Shown in pieces: positions 20,818 to 31,708 of a stretch of 64,000 bases of DNA. The notes beneath the pieces are model-generated. The model was not told the origin of the DNA. It ran no database searches and saw only the letters and a program-made list of their open reading frames with translations. Position numbers and translations under genes: made by a program. Within the stretch, counting starts at the first letter, position 1. Every line of letters starts with the position of its first letter. This stretch comes from Mauremys mutica (lineage: Eukaryota > Chordata > Testudines > Geoemydidae), in the NCBI RefSeq assembly GCF_020497125.1, contig NC_059075.1, positions 61,523,321-61,587,320 on the forward strand, written 5' to 3'.

Positions 20818-21664
20818 TGTCATAGGTTTATTCCCCACTTTGAACTTTAGCGTCCAAAAGATGGGGACCTTCATGGATCCTTCTAAGCTTAAATCCTAGC
20901 TTAGATCTGGTAACACTGCCACCAGCCAAAAATATAGTGTTTTGGCACACTCTCTGTTCCCCCAAACCTTTCCCGGGGGGAACCCAGATCCAAACTCCTG
21001 GGATCTTAACACAAAGGGAAATAAACCATTCCCCCTCCCAGACTTTCCCTCCCTTGGTCATCAGGGAAAACTTCTTTGATTCAAACTCCTTGAATCTAAA
21101 ACAAAGAGGGATTCACCTTCCCCCCTCCTCTCTTCCCCCCACCTATCCCTGGTGAGTCAGACTAATCCCCTGGGGTCTCAAACAAGGGAAAAATCAAACA
21201 GGTTCTTAAAAAGAAAAGCTTTCAATTAAAGAAAGAAAAAGTAAAAACTATCTCTGTAAAATCAGGATGGAAATGCTTACAGGGTATACAGCTTATAAAA
21301 ACTAGAGAGACTATAGCATAAGTACAAGTACAGCAAAGAGGTAAAATATTGTTCCAGCAAACACACATTTGCAAATACAGAAATCAATCAAAAGACTAAT
21401 CCGGCTTTCTAATACTCACTATACTGAATAGAAGAGAATATTTCAGGAAGCTTGGAGAGCCTGGATATACGTCTGGCCCCTCTTAGATCCAAAGAGAGAA
21501 CACCCCCCAAAACAAAGAACCCAAACAAAGGCTTCCCTCCACTGAGGTTTTAAAGTATCTTGTCCCCTGATTGGTCCTCTGGTCAGGTGTTAGCCAGGTT
21601 CGCTGAGCTTGTTAACCCTTTACAGGTAAGAGAGACCTTAACCCTTAACTAGCTGTTTATGACA
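20818..21664 (-). mobile_element. Solo LTR (family 1), reverse orientation
   Basis: This 847-bp copy starts TGTCATAGG and ends GTTTATGACA, as the reverse complement of the 787 and 35968 copies. A perfect 5-bp target duplication CACCC flanks it (20813-20817 and 21665-21669). It sits 360 bp past the sulfotransferase stop codon, in opposite orientation, and could supply transcription signals, though nothing here shows that it does. Confidence 0.9.
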
Positions 21665-21949
21665 CACCCCCAGACAGATTAGCATCAGCACTATCCAGCC
21701 TCCTTGATAGCTCATCAAGGGCAATCAGCTGTACAATGAACTCTTTGAGAGAAGCCAGGGCTACATCTATGAGTCAGCAGGACATGTCGGGATATGCCTA
21801 TGGACAGGGGACTCCAAGTACTTTTCCATGCCCATGTGCTGTGAACTTGTGTTTGGGACAAAAGATGTATAAGCCACATGGAAAAGAATATAAAAAGGCA
21901 GCTGCATCACCTCCATTTCATCTTCAGTCATGCTTCTCACCTCTGGAGT

Positions 21950-22143
21950 AACTTCTAAAGCACTGGAATGGGTTACCTAGGGAGGTGATGGAATCGCTAT
22001 CCTTAGAGGTTTTTAAGACCCAGCTTGACAAAGCCCTGGCTGGGATGATTTAGTTGGTGTTGGTCCTGCTTTGAGCAGGGGATTGGACTAGATGACCTCC
22101 TGAGGTCTCTTCCAATCCTAATAGTCTATGATTCTATGATTCT
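21950..22143 (+). mobile_element. CR1 LINE 3' end
   Basis: The sequence shows the usual amniote CR1 tail: AGGTGATGGAATC, TTTTTAAGACCCAGCTTGAC, GGATTGGACTAGATGACCTC, and a terminal repeat of ATTCTATG-type 8-mers. It is a 5'-truncated insertion. The 285 bp before it (21665-21949) hold nothing I recognise. Confidence 0.9.
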
Positions 22144-22985
22144 GTACAAATTAAAGCTTTGAATAAAGGACTGATAGACCCAGCCATGGTTTGGATGTGT
22201 TCCAGAGGGACTTTACAAGTCAGCAAACCAACCAGTGCTGCTAAGAACCTGATATATGGATTCTGAGGTCATATGTATGTATCTGATTGCTTTGACCATC
22301 TAACAACTCTCTTCCTGTTCTTTTCTTTTCTAATACTAGAAACTAGATACTAAATGATTGTCTGGAAGCATGGTGTTTTGGGTAATATCCAAACTAGTAT
22401 TGATCTGGTAATGTGGCTGGCCCTTGGGGGATCAGAAGAACATTTTGTAAGGTGAATAGAGTTTTAAGTAACTTTTCACTTTTCTGGACCTATTTGCTGA
22501 TTGGGAGCCAGAGACTGGAATGCAATAAAGGGGGCTATGTTAGTTCTTTTTTCTAGCTTCTTGATAACCACTGGGAGGGATTGGGAGCACAGTTTGTGAC
22601 TGGTTCATTAATCTAACTATAGTCAGTGTTAACCACCAGTTTTGGGAAAATCTGCTCTTCTTTTTGAAGCCTGCCCTGACCTTGGCATTTTCATTGTGAG
22701 CTATCCTAGGCACCTTGAGTCACAATTTGTCTACTGAATCAATGTAACAAATGTTCCACCTGTATGAGATTTTTCCTTCTGCTGATCTGATTGCCTTGAA
22801 TGTATGTGAAATTCACAGAGATCCTTGGTATGATGGGGGAAAGGGATGGGGAATAGCCTTTCCATATACAGATGTTTCAAAGCATCCACTTTTACTCTAG
22901 ATTGTTTTGATTTTCAATTAATAAAAAAATACAAAGTAATGTGTGTCCCTAACCATGCAGGAGTCTCCACTGGGAATCCTCTAGC
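22144..22985. other. No recognisable feature
   Basis: Unique-looking A/T-rich sequence between the CR1 tail and the duplicated block at 22986. No gene-like frame was recognised. Confidence 0.5.
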
Positions 22986-23303
22986 AGGCAGGCATCTTAC
23001 ATGTAAATGTGCAGGGCACCAAACAGAATCATTACTACATATACATCTGGAAATTGCAAGAGTACAGGAGTGCTCTTACCACACCCCATCAAGTCCCCTA
23101 CCCTTGTGGGTGATGGAAGGAGTTGGTGTAGCTGCAGAAAGGCTGGCATTGTGCCAGCTTGGGTTCCTCCCACCCCGGTCATGGGAATGCTCAGCTAAAA
23201 AGTGTGTAGCCGCTTCGGAGACTCTTTGCACTGCCATAGCTAGAACCAGAATCTGGCCCATGGTCTGATCCAGAATGAAAACTCCAAACAACTCCTCTCT
23301 CCT
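22986..23303 (+). repeat. Extra copy of the start of segment C
   Basis: Matches 7925-8120, with GACTCTTTGCACTGCCATAG and TCTGGCCCATGGTCTGAT in common. It directly precedes the sulfotransferase fragment at 23304. Confidence 0.75.
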
Positions 23304-23526
23304 AGAGAAGTGACCAGGAAGTTTTTAACTTTATTCTAAAAAAACATAAAAACAATCCAACAATAATCACCACCACCAGTCAGAACATTTCAACATTCAT
23401 TGGGATTTTTCTGCATTGCAACATTCACTATGACATCATGAGGAAATGTGAGATCCTGCAGGAAGGTTTTGAACATGTTCTCAATAGTATTTGAGCCCCA
23501 GAAGGTCTGCATTATCCTAGCTTTAA
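23304..23526 (+). pseudogene. Sulfotransferase (CHST-like) exon 2 fragment
   Basis: About 220 bp align with 20090-20287 of the intact gene, covering roughly residues 191-259. They share TTAACTTTATTCT, GCAACATTCACTATGACATC, GAACATGTTCTCA and GAGCCCCAGA. Stops and indels (for example TCTAAAAAAAC in place of TCTGACAAAAA, and a TGA after the second match) make it non-functional. Both PAPS-binding motifs are missing. It shows that the gene has been duplicated at this locus before. Confidence 0.85.
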
Positions 23527-23837
23527 GAGGTAGCAAAGTGCTGGGGAGAGTGGGGATGCAGCATGCTGGGAGGAGAGAGGGAGAAGGAGGTGAGGAGTGG
23601 GGAGTTTGGCTGCAATTTTTCCCTGTGGGTGCCCCAGCCCCACAGAACCCACAGGGTCAGTGCTTCCCTCACACTCGCCTCCTTACCTGAATATCGGGAC
23701 AAACGGCATCCCGATGGTACATTGATAGGGACACGGGGCAAAGGGTTAAATATCAGGACATCTGGTCATCCTACTCCCCACTGCGGCCAGCGAAGGAGAG
23801 ATGCAGGCAGACACGCTGCTGGCAATGTCTGCTGTAG
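23527..23837. other. No gene recognised; possible element fragment
   Basis: From 23690 the text ATATCGGGACAAACGGCATC resembles one end of the short element seen complete at 48349. No partner end was found. Confidence 0.3.
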
Positions 23838-23845
23838 GCATTGCC

Positions 23846-24097
23846 CAGGGCCGGCTCCAGACCCCAGTGCGCCAAGCGCGCGCTTGGGGCGGCATTTTGC
23901 AGGCAAGGCGGCAGGCGGCTCTGGCGGACCTTTCGCCGTCATGCCTGCGGGAGGTCCGCCGAAGCCGCGGTACCAGCGGACCCTCCGCAGCCACCTCTGC
24001 AAGAGGTCCCCCGGAGCCATGGGACCGGCGACCGCCAGAGCGCGCCCCGCAGCGCGCTGCCCTGCTTGGGGCGGCAGGATTCCTAGAGCCGCCCCTG
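23846..24097. mobile_element. Short hAT element, 252 bp
   Basis: Starts CAGGGCCGGCTCCAGA and ends CTAGAGCCGCCCCTG. Flanking 8-mers GCATTGCC (23838-23845) and GCGCTGCC (24098-24105) differ at two sites. It is the closest relative of 14373-14645 in the window. Confidence 0.85.
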
Positions 24098-24405
24098 GCG
24101 CTGCCTCCTGCAGATCCTGTTGGCTGGGGGAGAGGGACAGAGATACCATCACTACTCACGGGGGAGAGTCAGCCATGGAAGCAGTGTCACTTTTTTCCAC
24201 AATGAATATAAACAAGTCAAAATACCAAACAACTCTCTGATGCAAACCTTGTGGCAATCCTGAAGGTTTCAACTGCTTAGTCTCTGAAGCCAAACATCAA
24301 CAAACTGACAGAACTGAAGCGTTGCCAGTTGTCTGGCAAACACTAAAAATTCTCTGGCAGGCGAAGAATTGTATAAAGTTGTATGACAGTTTTATTATTT
24401 CTAAG

Positions 24406-25570
24406 TGTAGCGCCCCTCTCCACCTGATTACCTCCTTTACTGGCAATCTACTTACAGGTTCTGATGGACAGGTCTGGGTTCTTTTGGATCCCGCCACCCA
24501 CTCAGTAGGGTGAATCTTTTTTGGTTATGAATTAGTTGGCGGTGCCTCCACCCCCCTCGCTCCTTCCTGGCAGGGTCACCAGGGCAGCTTGGGCGGAAAA
24601 TTCTAACTACAGAGGAATCCCCACTTATTTGCCAGATAGTTGGAGACTTCCAAGAAATAACACAACACATAAAAATATATTCAACACAACAATTATATTA
24701 AACAGGCAACAAATACAACATAACAGGGGAAACACTATTTTTTAGGGTCACCGGTGCCCACACTTAAAATACCTGTGTCTGGATGTAACAAATGCAAAAC
24801 TAGTGTCCTGTTGGTACGCGTACTTTGCTGGGGCCCTTGATGACCTATACAATTCTCTGCAGAGGTGTAGCAGTGTGGCTGACTGGGTTCAGTACAGCCC
24901 AAAAGACCCACAAGTGGGAGGAGGTGGTGAATCCCTCCACAGGTGTAATAAGCGGTAAATTATAAAATCCTCAAACCCTCACTCCCTGGCTTGAGGACAC
25001 AGTTCAGGGAGTAGAGGGTCCCCAAAACAAATTCCCTGACTAACTAACTAAAGACAGTGCACTCACGAACTCCACAAATGATCTTCAGAGTTGAGGGTGA
25101 CGCTGGATGATTCCAGGGGCTGCTGTCCGCTGGCAGGGATCCTCCTCAGGCAGGAATCAGCCCTGGACTAGCAGCGCTGACCATGTGGGGACTGGTCTCA
25201 CCAGGGGAGCTGGAGGCGAACCCAGGCTGGCTGGGGAAATTTTTCAGCAAACGTAACAATTGGGAATCATCCGTGAGGAAGGAAAACCCAGCTGGGGAAT
25301 CTGGTGTCAGGTCCCTAGAGGCCAGTTCTCAGGGGGAACCCTGCCTGCAGGCCTGGGACTCACCAGCTCCCCACACAGCCAGTTTGGCCTTTACCCTGGC
25401 TGGCTCCAGCCTCTCCTCAAAATGGCTTCTCCCTCTCCCCAACTCCCTGGGAGGGGCATCTCCACTCCCTATTGGTTGCTGGGCAGACTCTGAGTTTGCC
25501 TTGGCTCCTCCTCCCTGAGCTGCCAGCAGACAGAGCTCCAGGAATCTATGTAATCTCTTTGGGGGTTACA
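24406..25570. mobile_element. Solo LTR (family 2), 1165 bp
   Basis: Starts TGTAGCGCCCC and ends GGGGGTTACA, with a 4-bp duplication TAAG on each side (24402-24405 and 25571-25574). Four bases suits an ERV1-class insertion. Orientation is not clear because I found no convincing TATA and AATAAA pair. Open frames inside show no retroviral protein. Confidence 0.7.
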
Positions 25571-25831
25571 TAAGAAACTCAAAATAAAAAATACAATATA
25601 AACATTTTCTTTTCTGAACACCATCTTCAGTCACGTTGTTGGCCCGCTGGGAGGATTTTAGGACTGGCACTAGCCCTAAGGTAAATTGAGTTTGAGACCA
25701 CTGCACTGCAGCATCCAGTTTTGACCACTTCAGTATAATTATGATAGAATGGAGATTGAAAAGGCCTTGGAAATGTGAAAAAGTTGGCGATATGGCAGCA
25801 CTTATATAGCCCAAAAGCCTATGGGCAGGTC

Positions 25832-26659
25832 TTCAATACCTGCCGGATCGGCAGGTAGAGATCGATCTATCGGGGATCGATTTATCGCGTCTCATCTAGA
25901 CATGGCTAAATTGATCCCTGAATGTGCTCCCCGGAACTCCAGCTCTCAAGAGGCGGAAGCGGAGTCGATGGGGGCAGGGCCGGTGCAACCATTTAGGCGA
26001 CCTAGGCAGACGCCTAGGGTGCTGGAATTTGGGGGGGCGGCATTTTCTTCGGCAGCGACCGTGGCAGCCGGATCTTCGGCCACCCTGGTCGCCGCCAGCA
26101 TTTAGGTGGAGGGAGCTGGGGCAGGGGAGTGCGGGGAGGGCCATCTGCAGCAAGTAAAGCGGGGGGGCAGCATGCAGGGGAACTCCCCACCCCAGCTTAC
26201 CCCTGCCCCGCCTCCTCCCCAAGCACGCCTAAGCTGACTGGTGCTGCAAGCCTGGGAGGTGGGAGAAGTGAAGCAGCTCACCCCTGCCCCGCCTCCTCCC
26301 CGAGCATGCCATTGCTGCTTCACTTCAGAGGTGAGCTGGGGCGGGGGGGTGCCTCAGGGTGGAGGGTGGGGGGTGGAGAGCTGCCTCAAGGGGGGCACCT
26401 CAGGGCAGAGGGGGGAAGCTGCCGCGGGGGGGGGGCTCAGGGCAGGGGCGGGGGAGGGGGCGCAAGGTGGAAGTTTTGCCTAGGGCACAAAACATCCTTT
26501 CATCGGCCCTGGATGGGGGAGCAGCAGCGGTTGACTCACCACCGTCCTCATGGCCAGGTAAGTTGACCTAAGATATGCCGACTTCAGCTACGCTATTCGC
26601 GTAGCTGAAGTTGCGTATCTTAGCTCGACGCCCCACCCCCCAAGTGTAGACCAGGGCTA
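25832..26659. mobile_element. Harbinger-like MITE split by a hAT
   Basis: The left end GGCAGGTCTTCAATACC and the right end AAGTGTAGACCAGGGC are related inverted ends. The right half has a hairpin (TTCAGCTACGC with GCGTAGCTGAA) like those in the 296-bp MITEs at 28331 and 38509. The flanks TAT and TAA are a possible decayed 3-bp duplication. Confidence 0.6.
25975..26511. mobile_element. hAT element (CAGGGCCGGTGCAACC family), 537 bp
   Basis: Starts CAGGGCCGGTGCAACC and ends CATCGGCCCTG, flanked by a perfect 8-bp duplication GATGGGGG (25967-25974 and 26512-26519). The interior is G-rich and non-coding. It is nested in the Harbinger-like MITE. Confidence 0.9.
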
Positions 26660-26789
26660 AGATTATTTAGACAGAAGGACTGGAGGATCTCGCCACAGCC
26701 AAGGAAATAGCCTTATTGCTGGCAAGAAGATTTTGTTCCTTTTCTGTCAGGTTCAGACTTAGCCAAGACGATCCATGCATTTGTGACCT

Positions 26790-27890
26790 CCATAGTTGAC
26801 TGTAGCTTTCTGTATCTAAGGATGAAAACATGTCCTTATAAAAGATACAATTGGTCCAGAACACAGCAGCCTCTCTATTTAGCAACATAGACCACATTGA
26901 GTACATCATCCCAGTGCTCTGCTGTCCTCACTGGCTCACAATGGAATTTCTGGGTCATAGTCAAGGTTTTGGCCTTCATCTCCAAAACACTTCAGGGGTC
27001 TGGCCCAAGTTACCCAGGGAAACATCTCATTCTGCATGGTCATGACAGCTGTGATGCCCTGGAACAGTGAACTGTCAACCCCAAAAATGAAAATAGAGCC
27101 AGGTGAAATTTTTCAAATTTTGAAACTCTGAAGAAATTTAATTTGTAAAAATTTGAAAAAAATGGAAAAAATGTCAGTAAGACTTTTATAATTTACCAAC
27201 CCCATTTTTGACTAATGATAGAGCTTGTCAAAAGTTTTCAAAGTACAGTATGTCATTTAATACAATTTTGAATTTCAAAATAAAAGGCAAATTTAAAAAA
27301 AAGTTTTGCAAATTTCCTCCTTTTCTCCCCTTCTCTCCCCCCCCCGCCAAATCATCTATAAGTGACACTCTTTGAGCAGGCCAGAGAGCTATCTGGGAAG
27401 CTGGCCCATGAATTTGTAACTCAGTTGAGGAAGAGATCAGACTGACCATGAATTTTTGAAGCTTCAAAGCAAAATATAAAACCTATTTCTTTAAACAGTC
27501 TGCCCACAAAAAATACACAAAGCCAAAACAAAAGGCCAGATGGTAGATAGGAAAAAAGATTACTATATCTTTATGAGTACACCTTAGAACAGTGTGAAAC
27601 ACTCAAGATGCCACGGTGATGGGTGTGGTATAAGAACACAAGATATAGAGAAAGATTTAACTGAGGCACACAAAGGTATGAAGAATATACTGAAAATGGA
27701 TCAGTCCTTTCTTTTTTTTTATGGCCCATAATACCATAGGTAATGTGGAATCTGATGAAAGTAAACGTTAGGACATTTGGAACACATAAAAAGAAGTCTT
27801 ACCTCATAGTTCCCCAGGGGCATTCACTGCAGTAGGAGGCCAGCACGGTCAAATACTGTAGCCTGGATAATTTTATGATCATTGATATTT
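26790..27890. repeat. Duplicated segment B2 with a LINE L2-like remnant
   Basis: Partner of B1 (4920-6440). It is shorter because it lacks the G/C-rich block that B1 has at 5520-5940. Matching continues to TTTTATGATCATTGATATTTATG at its end. Confidence 0.75.
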
Positions 27891-28330
27891 ATGATTATAC
27901 AAACTAAGTTGGTATAGGTAATTACATTTCATACTCAAGAATGTGAGATCCAGAGGTGTGTGTGTGTGATGGGAGTGGTAAGTGGAGGCAGTGCTTGAAG
28001 TGGTCTCAAAGTAGTGGGTCTATCATAATCAGCTTTGGTAAGACAGTGCTTGAAAGTGCACTGCTCAGTTACCCAGCTCAATTATTATTTTTAGCTGGGT
28101 CTGCGACCCTTGGTGGTCCCTCTCCACTTCCACTTTAAGCACTGAACGGGGGATGAGGGAAAGTGAGAAAGGATCACACAACTAATGAGGTGCACTGTGA
28201 CAATATTTCACCTTCTAAAAGCATCTAGTATTGTTAATTGCTTCAGGCAAAATTATAGACTACATGGATTTGGGGTTTGAACCAGTATCAAAACTCCCAT
28301 GATATTATTTTTTGGTAGAGAAATGACTAG
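27891..28330. other. No recognisable gene
   Basis: Unique-looking sequence between B2 and the MITE. It includes a short TG run near 27957. Confidence 0.5.
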
Positions 28331-28626
28331 GGGCAGGTCCATACTCACCGCGCGGGTCGACACGGTGAGTTCGACTTCTCGGAGTTCGAACTATCGCGTC
28401 TGATCTAGACGCGATAGTTCGAACTCCGGAAGCGCCGCGGTCGACTCCGGTACTCCACCACTGCAAACGGCGGTGGTGGAGTCGACGGGGGAGCCGCGGA
28501 GTTCGACCCCGCCGCGTCTGGACGGGTGAGTAGTTCGAATTAGGGTACTTCGAATTCAGCTACGCTATTCCCGTAGCTGAATTTGCGTACCCTAATTCGA
28601 ACCCCCTTTTTAGTGTGGACCAGGCC
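28331..28626. mobile_element. 296-bp Harbinger-type MITE
   Basis: Ends GGGCAGGTCCATACTC and AGTGTGGACCAGGCC form inverted repeats, with the 3-bp duplication TAG on each side (28328-28330 and 28627-28629). Inside is a perfect 20-bp hairpin, arms 28381-28400 and 28408-28427, and a second hairpin near 28555-28590. The copy at 38509-38804 has the same length. Its ends resemble those of the large Harbinger at 50206. Confidence 0.85.
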
Positions 28627-28629
28627 TAG

Positions 28630-30023
28630 GAAACAAATTGTCGATCACACACCCAGGATGAAGCACATGATAAACTATAAAAGGTTATTACTGACACACA
28701 CAGAGGCATAGAAAAGGGTTAAACATTTACCATATAAGCTAGGAATAGGGATACAACACAGAGTATGATAATATGCAGAATGTGCTGCGCCCACTGAACA
28801 GAGCAATATACCAACCTTTTATTATTTAAACTGCATGTAATCAAACAGAAAAGAGAAATGAGCCCTTGTAAAAAGGTGTGCACAGGCAGAGAAGCTTTGC
28901 ATGGGCCAGACATCCAGGGAGGGTAAAGGCAAACACTCATCTCTCTCACCTTTGCACATCAGTCCATAAAACGGAGGTGCATTTTTCCCTGGCATGTTCT
29001 GTCCGTTACTGAATTGTTTATTTTCTGTCTAATACCATTTAGGGGAGCGGGACTTCTCCATCTAAGGTTGTCTGATAGGAGAGCACAGCAGGCTGCTTAG
29101 TAAACTCTTGTGATCCCATGGCTCTTACCAGTGTGTCAAAAGGCTCCTTACACTGCTGTGCTTTACGGTATCTTTAGTCTGTATCTTTAAAAAGCTTTAA
29201 AGGCTGCTTTCTCTCTCTCTCTCTCTGCAGAAATATATTATACTGTTTATAAACTTCCTCTTAGGAATTGATTTTGGAGAAGTGACGTGAGGGAGAACAT
29301 GTGTGTGTGTGTGGGGTCATGTGACCCCCCCTCCAGATTTCTGCCAGATTTTATATATTTGTTTCTCGTTTTTTGTAGGAAGTGGGTTCAAAATATGTGA
29401 GTGCATGTTTAAATTGTGCCCCTCCACTATCAAGGGTTATGCATCATCTCTGTCACTGTGTAATAAAGAGGTGTGTTTGTGGGGGATGTGATTGTTCATT
29501 CTTTTTGCTCTCATAATTGGATGGTATGAGAGTTTAAACAAAGAAGTGAAAACATTGGGATTAGGATGGCATGGGTCTCTAAAAAGGTCTGTTCTCTAGG
29601 TCTCTGGTTTGGCTCTGGGCCCTACCAGTAATGACTGCAGGGTTTTATTGTTAATTATCCATGTTGCATATGGCATTTTACAAAACATGGTATACATCAA
29701 TGTCACTGCCCTGAACTGAGTTTACACTTGAACTGAGACAAGACAAATCATGGAGGAGACCATTAAGGAGTTGGAAATGCAGAGGTAGATGAAGTGATCA
29801 GGGTAGGGAAGATCTATGGAAGTGGGTTTTTAAAAATAGAACAGCTGAGAAGTAATGGGGTGAATGTTTCAAGAATAAGAGGTAGCATTAGAGACGATGC
29901 AAAGCCACAGGTGAGAGGTGAGGAAGGGCGTTATAGAGAGGGAAGTTTGTGAAGAGTGTTGCTTTCTTGGGCAGAGTAGGAGTAAATGAGAGTGGAGATT
30001 TAGTTGGTGGAGAGTAGCCCATA
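28630..30023. repeat. Duplicated segment A2
   Basis: Matches A1 (3508-4560), but keeps about 280 bp at its start and about 300 bp near 29130-29450 that A1 lacks. A CT run with CAG at 29209-29230 looks like a splice acceptor, but no exon can be supported. It ends at the target site of the element at 30024. Confidence 0.75.
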
Positions 30024-30145
30024 TGTAGTGAGGCGGCCTGGCTCCCGACGGCCCCTGAGAGGGAGGACCCGGAAAAGCCACCTCAGTGGGCGGAGCCACC
30101 GCCGCCTGTTCCCGCCCCCCGGAAGTCAAGGGGCGGGACAGGAAG

Positions 30146-30152
30146 TATAAAA
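30146..30152 (+). promoter_or_regulatory. TATA box of the non-autonomous element
   Basis: TATAAAA lies 122 bp inside the element and follows two GC boxes (CCCGCCCCCC and GGGGCGGG at 30113-30138), as in a pol II promoter. It is outside the roughly 40-bp terminal repeat, unlike a normal LTR promoter. Confidence 0.6.
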
Positions 30153-30212
30153 GCCCGGCCTCAACACTCAGTTGGAGCCCAGCGGCCGGACGCTCCTGTT
30201 CAGGCTCCTGCC

Positions 30213-30368
30213 GGACCGAGCCTCCCTCGAGCCAGGTACCCTGACGCGGACGGACGGAGCCTCCCTCGAGCCAGGTACCCTGACGCGGACGGACCGAGCC
30301 TCCCTCGAGCCAGGTACCCTGAGGTGGACTGGCCGAGCCTGCTCCGAGCCCGGTACCCCGAGGAGCTG
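30213..30368 (+). repeat. 39-bp tandem repeat, about four copies
   Basis: The unit holds GGACCGAGCCTCCCTCGAGC followed by CAGGTACCCTGA. The first three copies are nearly identical and the fourth is diverged. Since 39 is a multiple of three, it keeps a peptide repeat open. Confidence 0.9.
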
Positions 30369-30724
30369 CCCGAGTGTTCCCGTGACCCGAGTCCGGAGGA
30401 GCAGCCCGACCTAGAGAGCCCTCAGCACGCCGAGGAGCCCATGGTGTGGGACCCCGCTGCAGAGCCCAGCAAGGAGCAGGTACCCATGGAGGGGGAGATG
30501 GAGTGTAGCCCGGGGGTAGCCGACCCCTGTCCGGCTGAGGGCACTGACGTGCCCATGTCAGTGTGTTGCGGCCAGGATCCCCACTGACTGCAGCGGATCC
30601 ACGCCGCTGTTAGGGCCCCGGGCTGGGACACAGAGGAGTGGGTGGGCCTGTGTCCCCCCTGCCACCCCACGCACGGGTGGCAGACTCCCCCTCCTACCAG
30701 CACTCAGGCAGAGAAGCCTGCACT

Positions 30725-31620
30725 TACCTGGGCTTTCTGAGACTATTGCTGCAGCCCAGCTCCTGCTACAAGGACCTGGGCCTTGAACTATTGTTTATTG
30801 CCCCGCCCTGACTAAGGGTCTGGGCTTCCTGACTTGTTGCTGTGGTTCAGCTCCTGAGACAAGGACCTGAGCCCTGGACTGATATTACTGCTCAGCTCCT
30901 GCTAAAAGGACCTGAGCCTTGAACTCTTGTTTCTTGCCCCGCCCTGATTGAGTGCCGGGGCATCCTGAGACTAATGCTACTGCTCAGCCCCTGCTACAAG
31001 GACCTGAGCCTTGAACTATTGTATTTTACCCGCCCTGAGTAAGGGCCTGGACTCCCCGAAGTAGTGTGGTAGCTCAGCTCCTGCTATAAGGACCTGAGCC
31101 TTGAACTATTGTTTATTACCCGCCCTGACTAAGGGCTTGGGCTTCCGGAACTATTGCCATAGCTCAGCTCCTGATGCAAGGACCTGAGCCCTGAACTATT
31201 ATGGTTGCTCAGCTCCTGCTGTAAGGAGCTGAGCCTAGAACTGCTGTGTTTGGTGCCCCGCCCTGATTGAGGGCCTGGGCTTAGCTTGTTAACTTTGTTA
31301 CTGCTCAGCCTGCAGGGGGATCTGAGCCCCCTGGACTCTTGTGTGCTGTCCCGCCCTGAGCTAGGTCTTGGGGCTTACTGACTTTGTAACTGCTCAGCTC
31401 CGGCTGCCAGGACCAGAGCTTAGAACTGGTTCGCTGCCCCGCCCTGAATGAGGGCTGTGGCTCATTGACTTTATGGGTGCTCAGCCTGCGGGAAGGATCT
31501 GAGCCTAGACCTAGTGTCTGTTGTCCCGCCCTGACTGAGGGCTGGGACTCATTGCATTAACCGTGTGCCTTCTGTTCCGCCCCTGCTTGAGGGGCAGAAC
31601 CCCAAGACCTTCAGAACCCG
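30725..31620 (+). repeat. Diverged array of about 90-bp units
   Basis: CCCGCCCTGA-type boxes recur near 30802, 30938, 31029, 31119, 31256, 31349, 31437 and 31525, mostly 88-93 bp apart with two gaps near 135. Each is preceded by a CTCAGCTCCTGC...GGACCTGAGCC block. The same block pattern is seen at 3260-3420. Confidence 0.8.
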
Positions 31621-31708
31621 GAGACTGATTTGGGCTGTGTAGTGAGGCGGCCTGGCTCCCGACAGCCCCTGAGAGGGCACGGCCCCAACCGCGGACTATT
31701 ACACCATA

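Larger units (their letters stand above)
30024..31703 (+). mobile_element. Non-autonomous LTR-type element related to the Gmr1-like gypsy
   Basis: The element starts TGTAGTGAGGCGGCC and ends CGGACTATTACA, with a perfect 5-bp duplication CCATA (30019-30023 and 31704-31708). The first 40 bp recur at 31638-31677, just before the 3' end, so it has short direct terminal repeats. Inside are a promoter-like region, a 39-bp repeat (30213-30368), an open stretch of about 90 codons that may be the start of gag, and a long 90-bp array. The array and the 3' end resemble 3244-3507, the end of the coding gypsy element. Integrase and RT are absent, so this looks like an internally deleted, trans-mobilised relative. 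Confidence 0.7.

Noticed and set aside
21736..21951. 71-codon open frame upstream of the CR1 tail.
   Set aside because: No recognisable domain, no splice context and no paralogue in the duplicated segments.
29209..29240. CT-run followed by CAG as a splice acceptor of an unknown exon in A2.
   Set aside because: A1 lacks this part, no open frame with a donor follows, and CT microsatellites mimic acceptors.
30172..30587. Two overlapping open frames in the 30-kb element as a host gene.
   Set aside because: They lie wholly within a bounded mobile element and include its 39-bp repeat. At best they are the start of a gag-like gene, with no domain visible.
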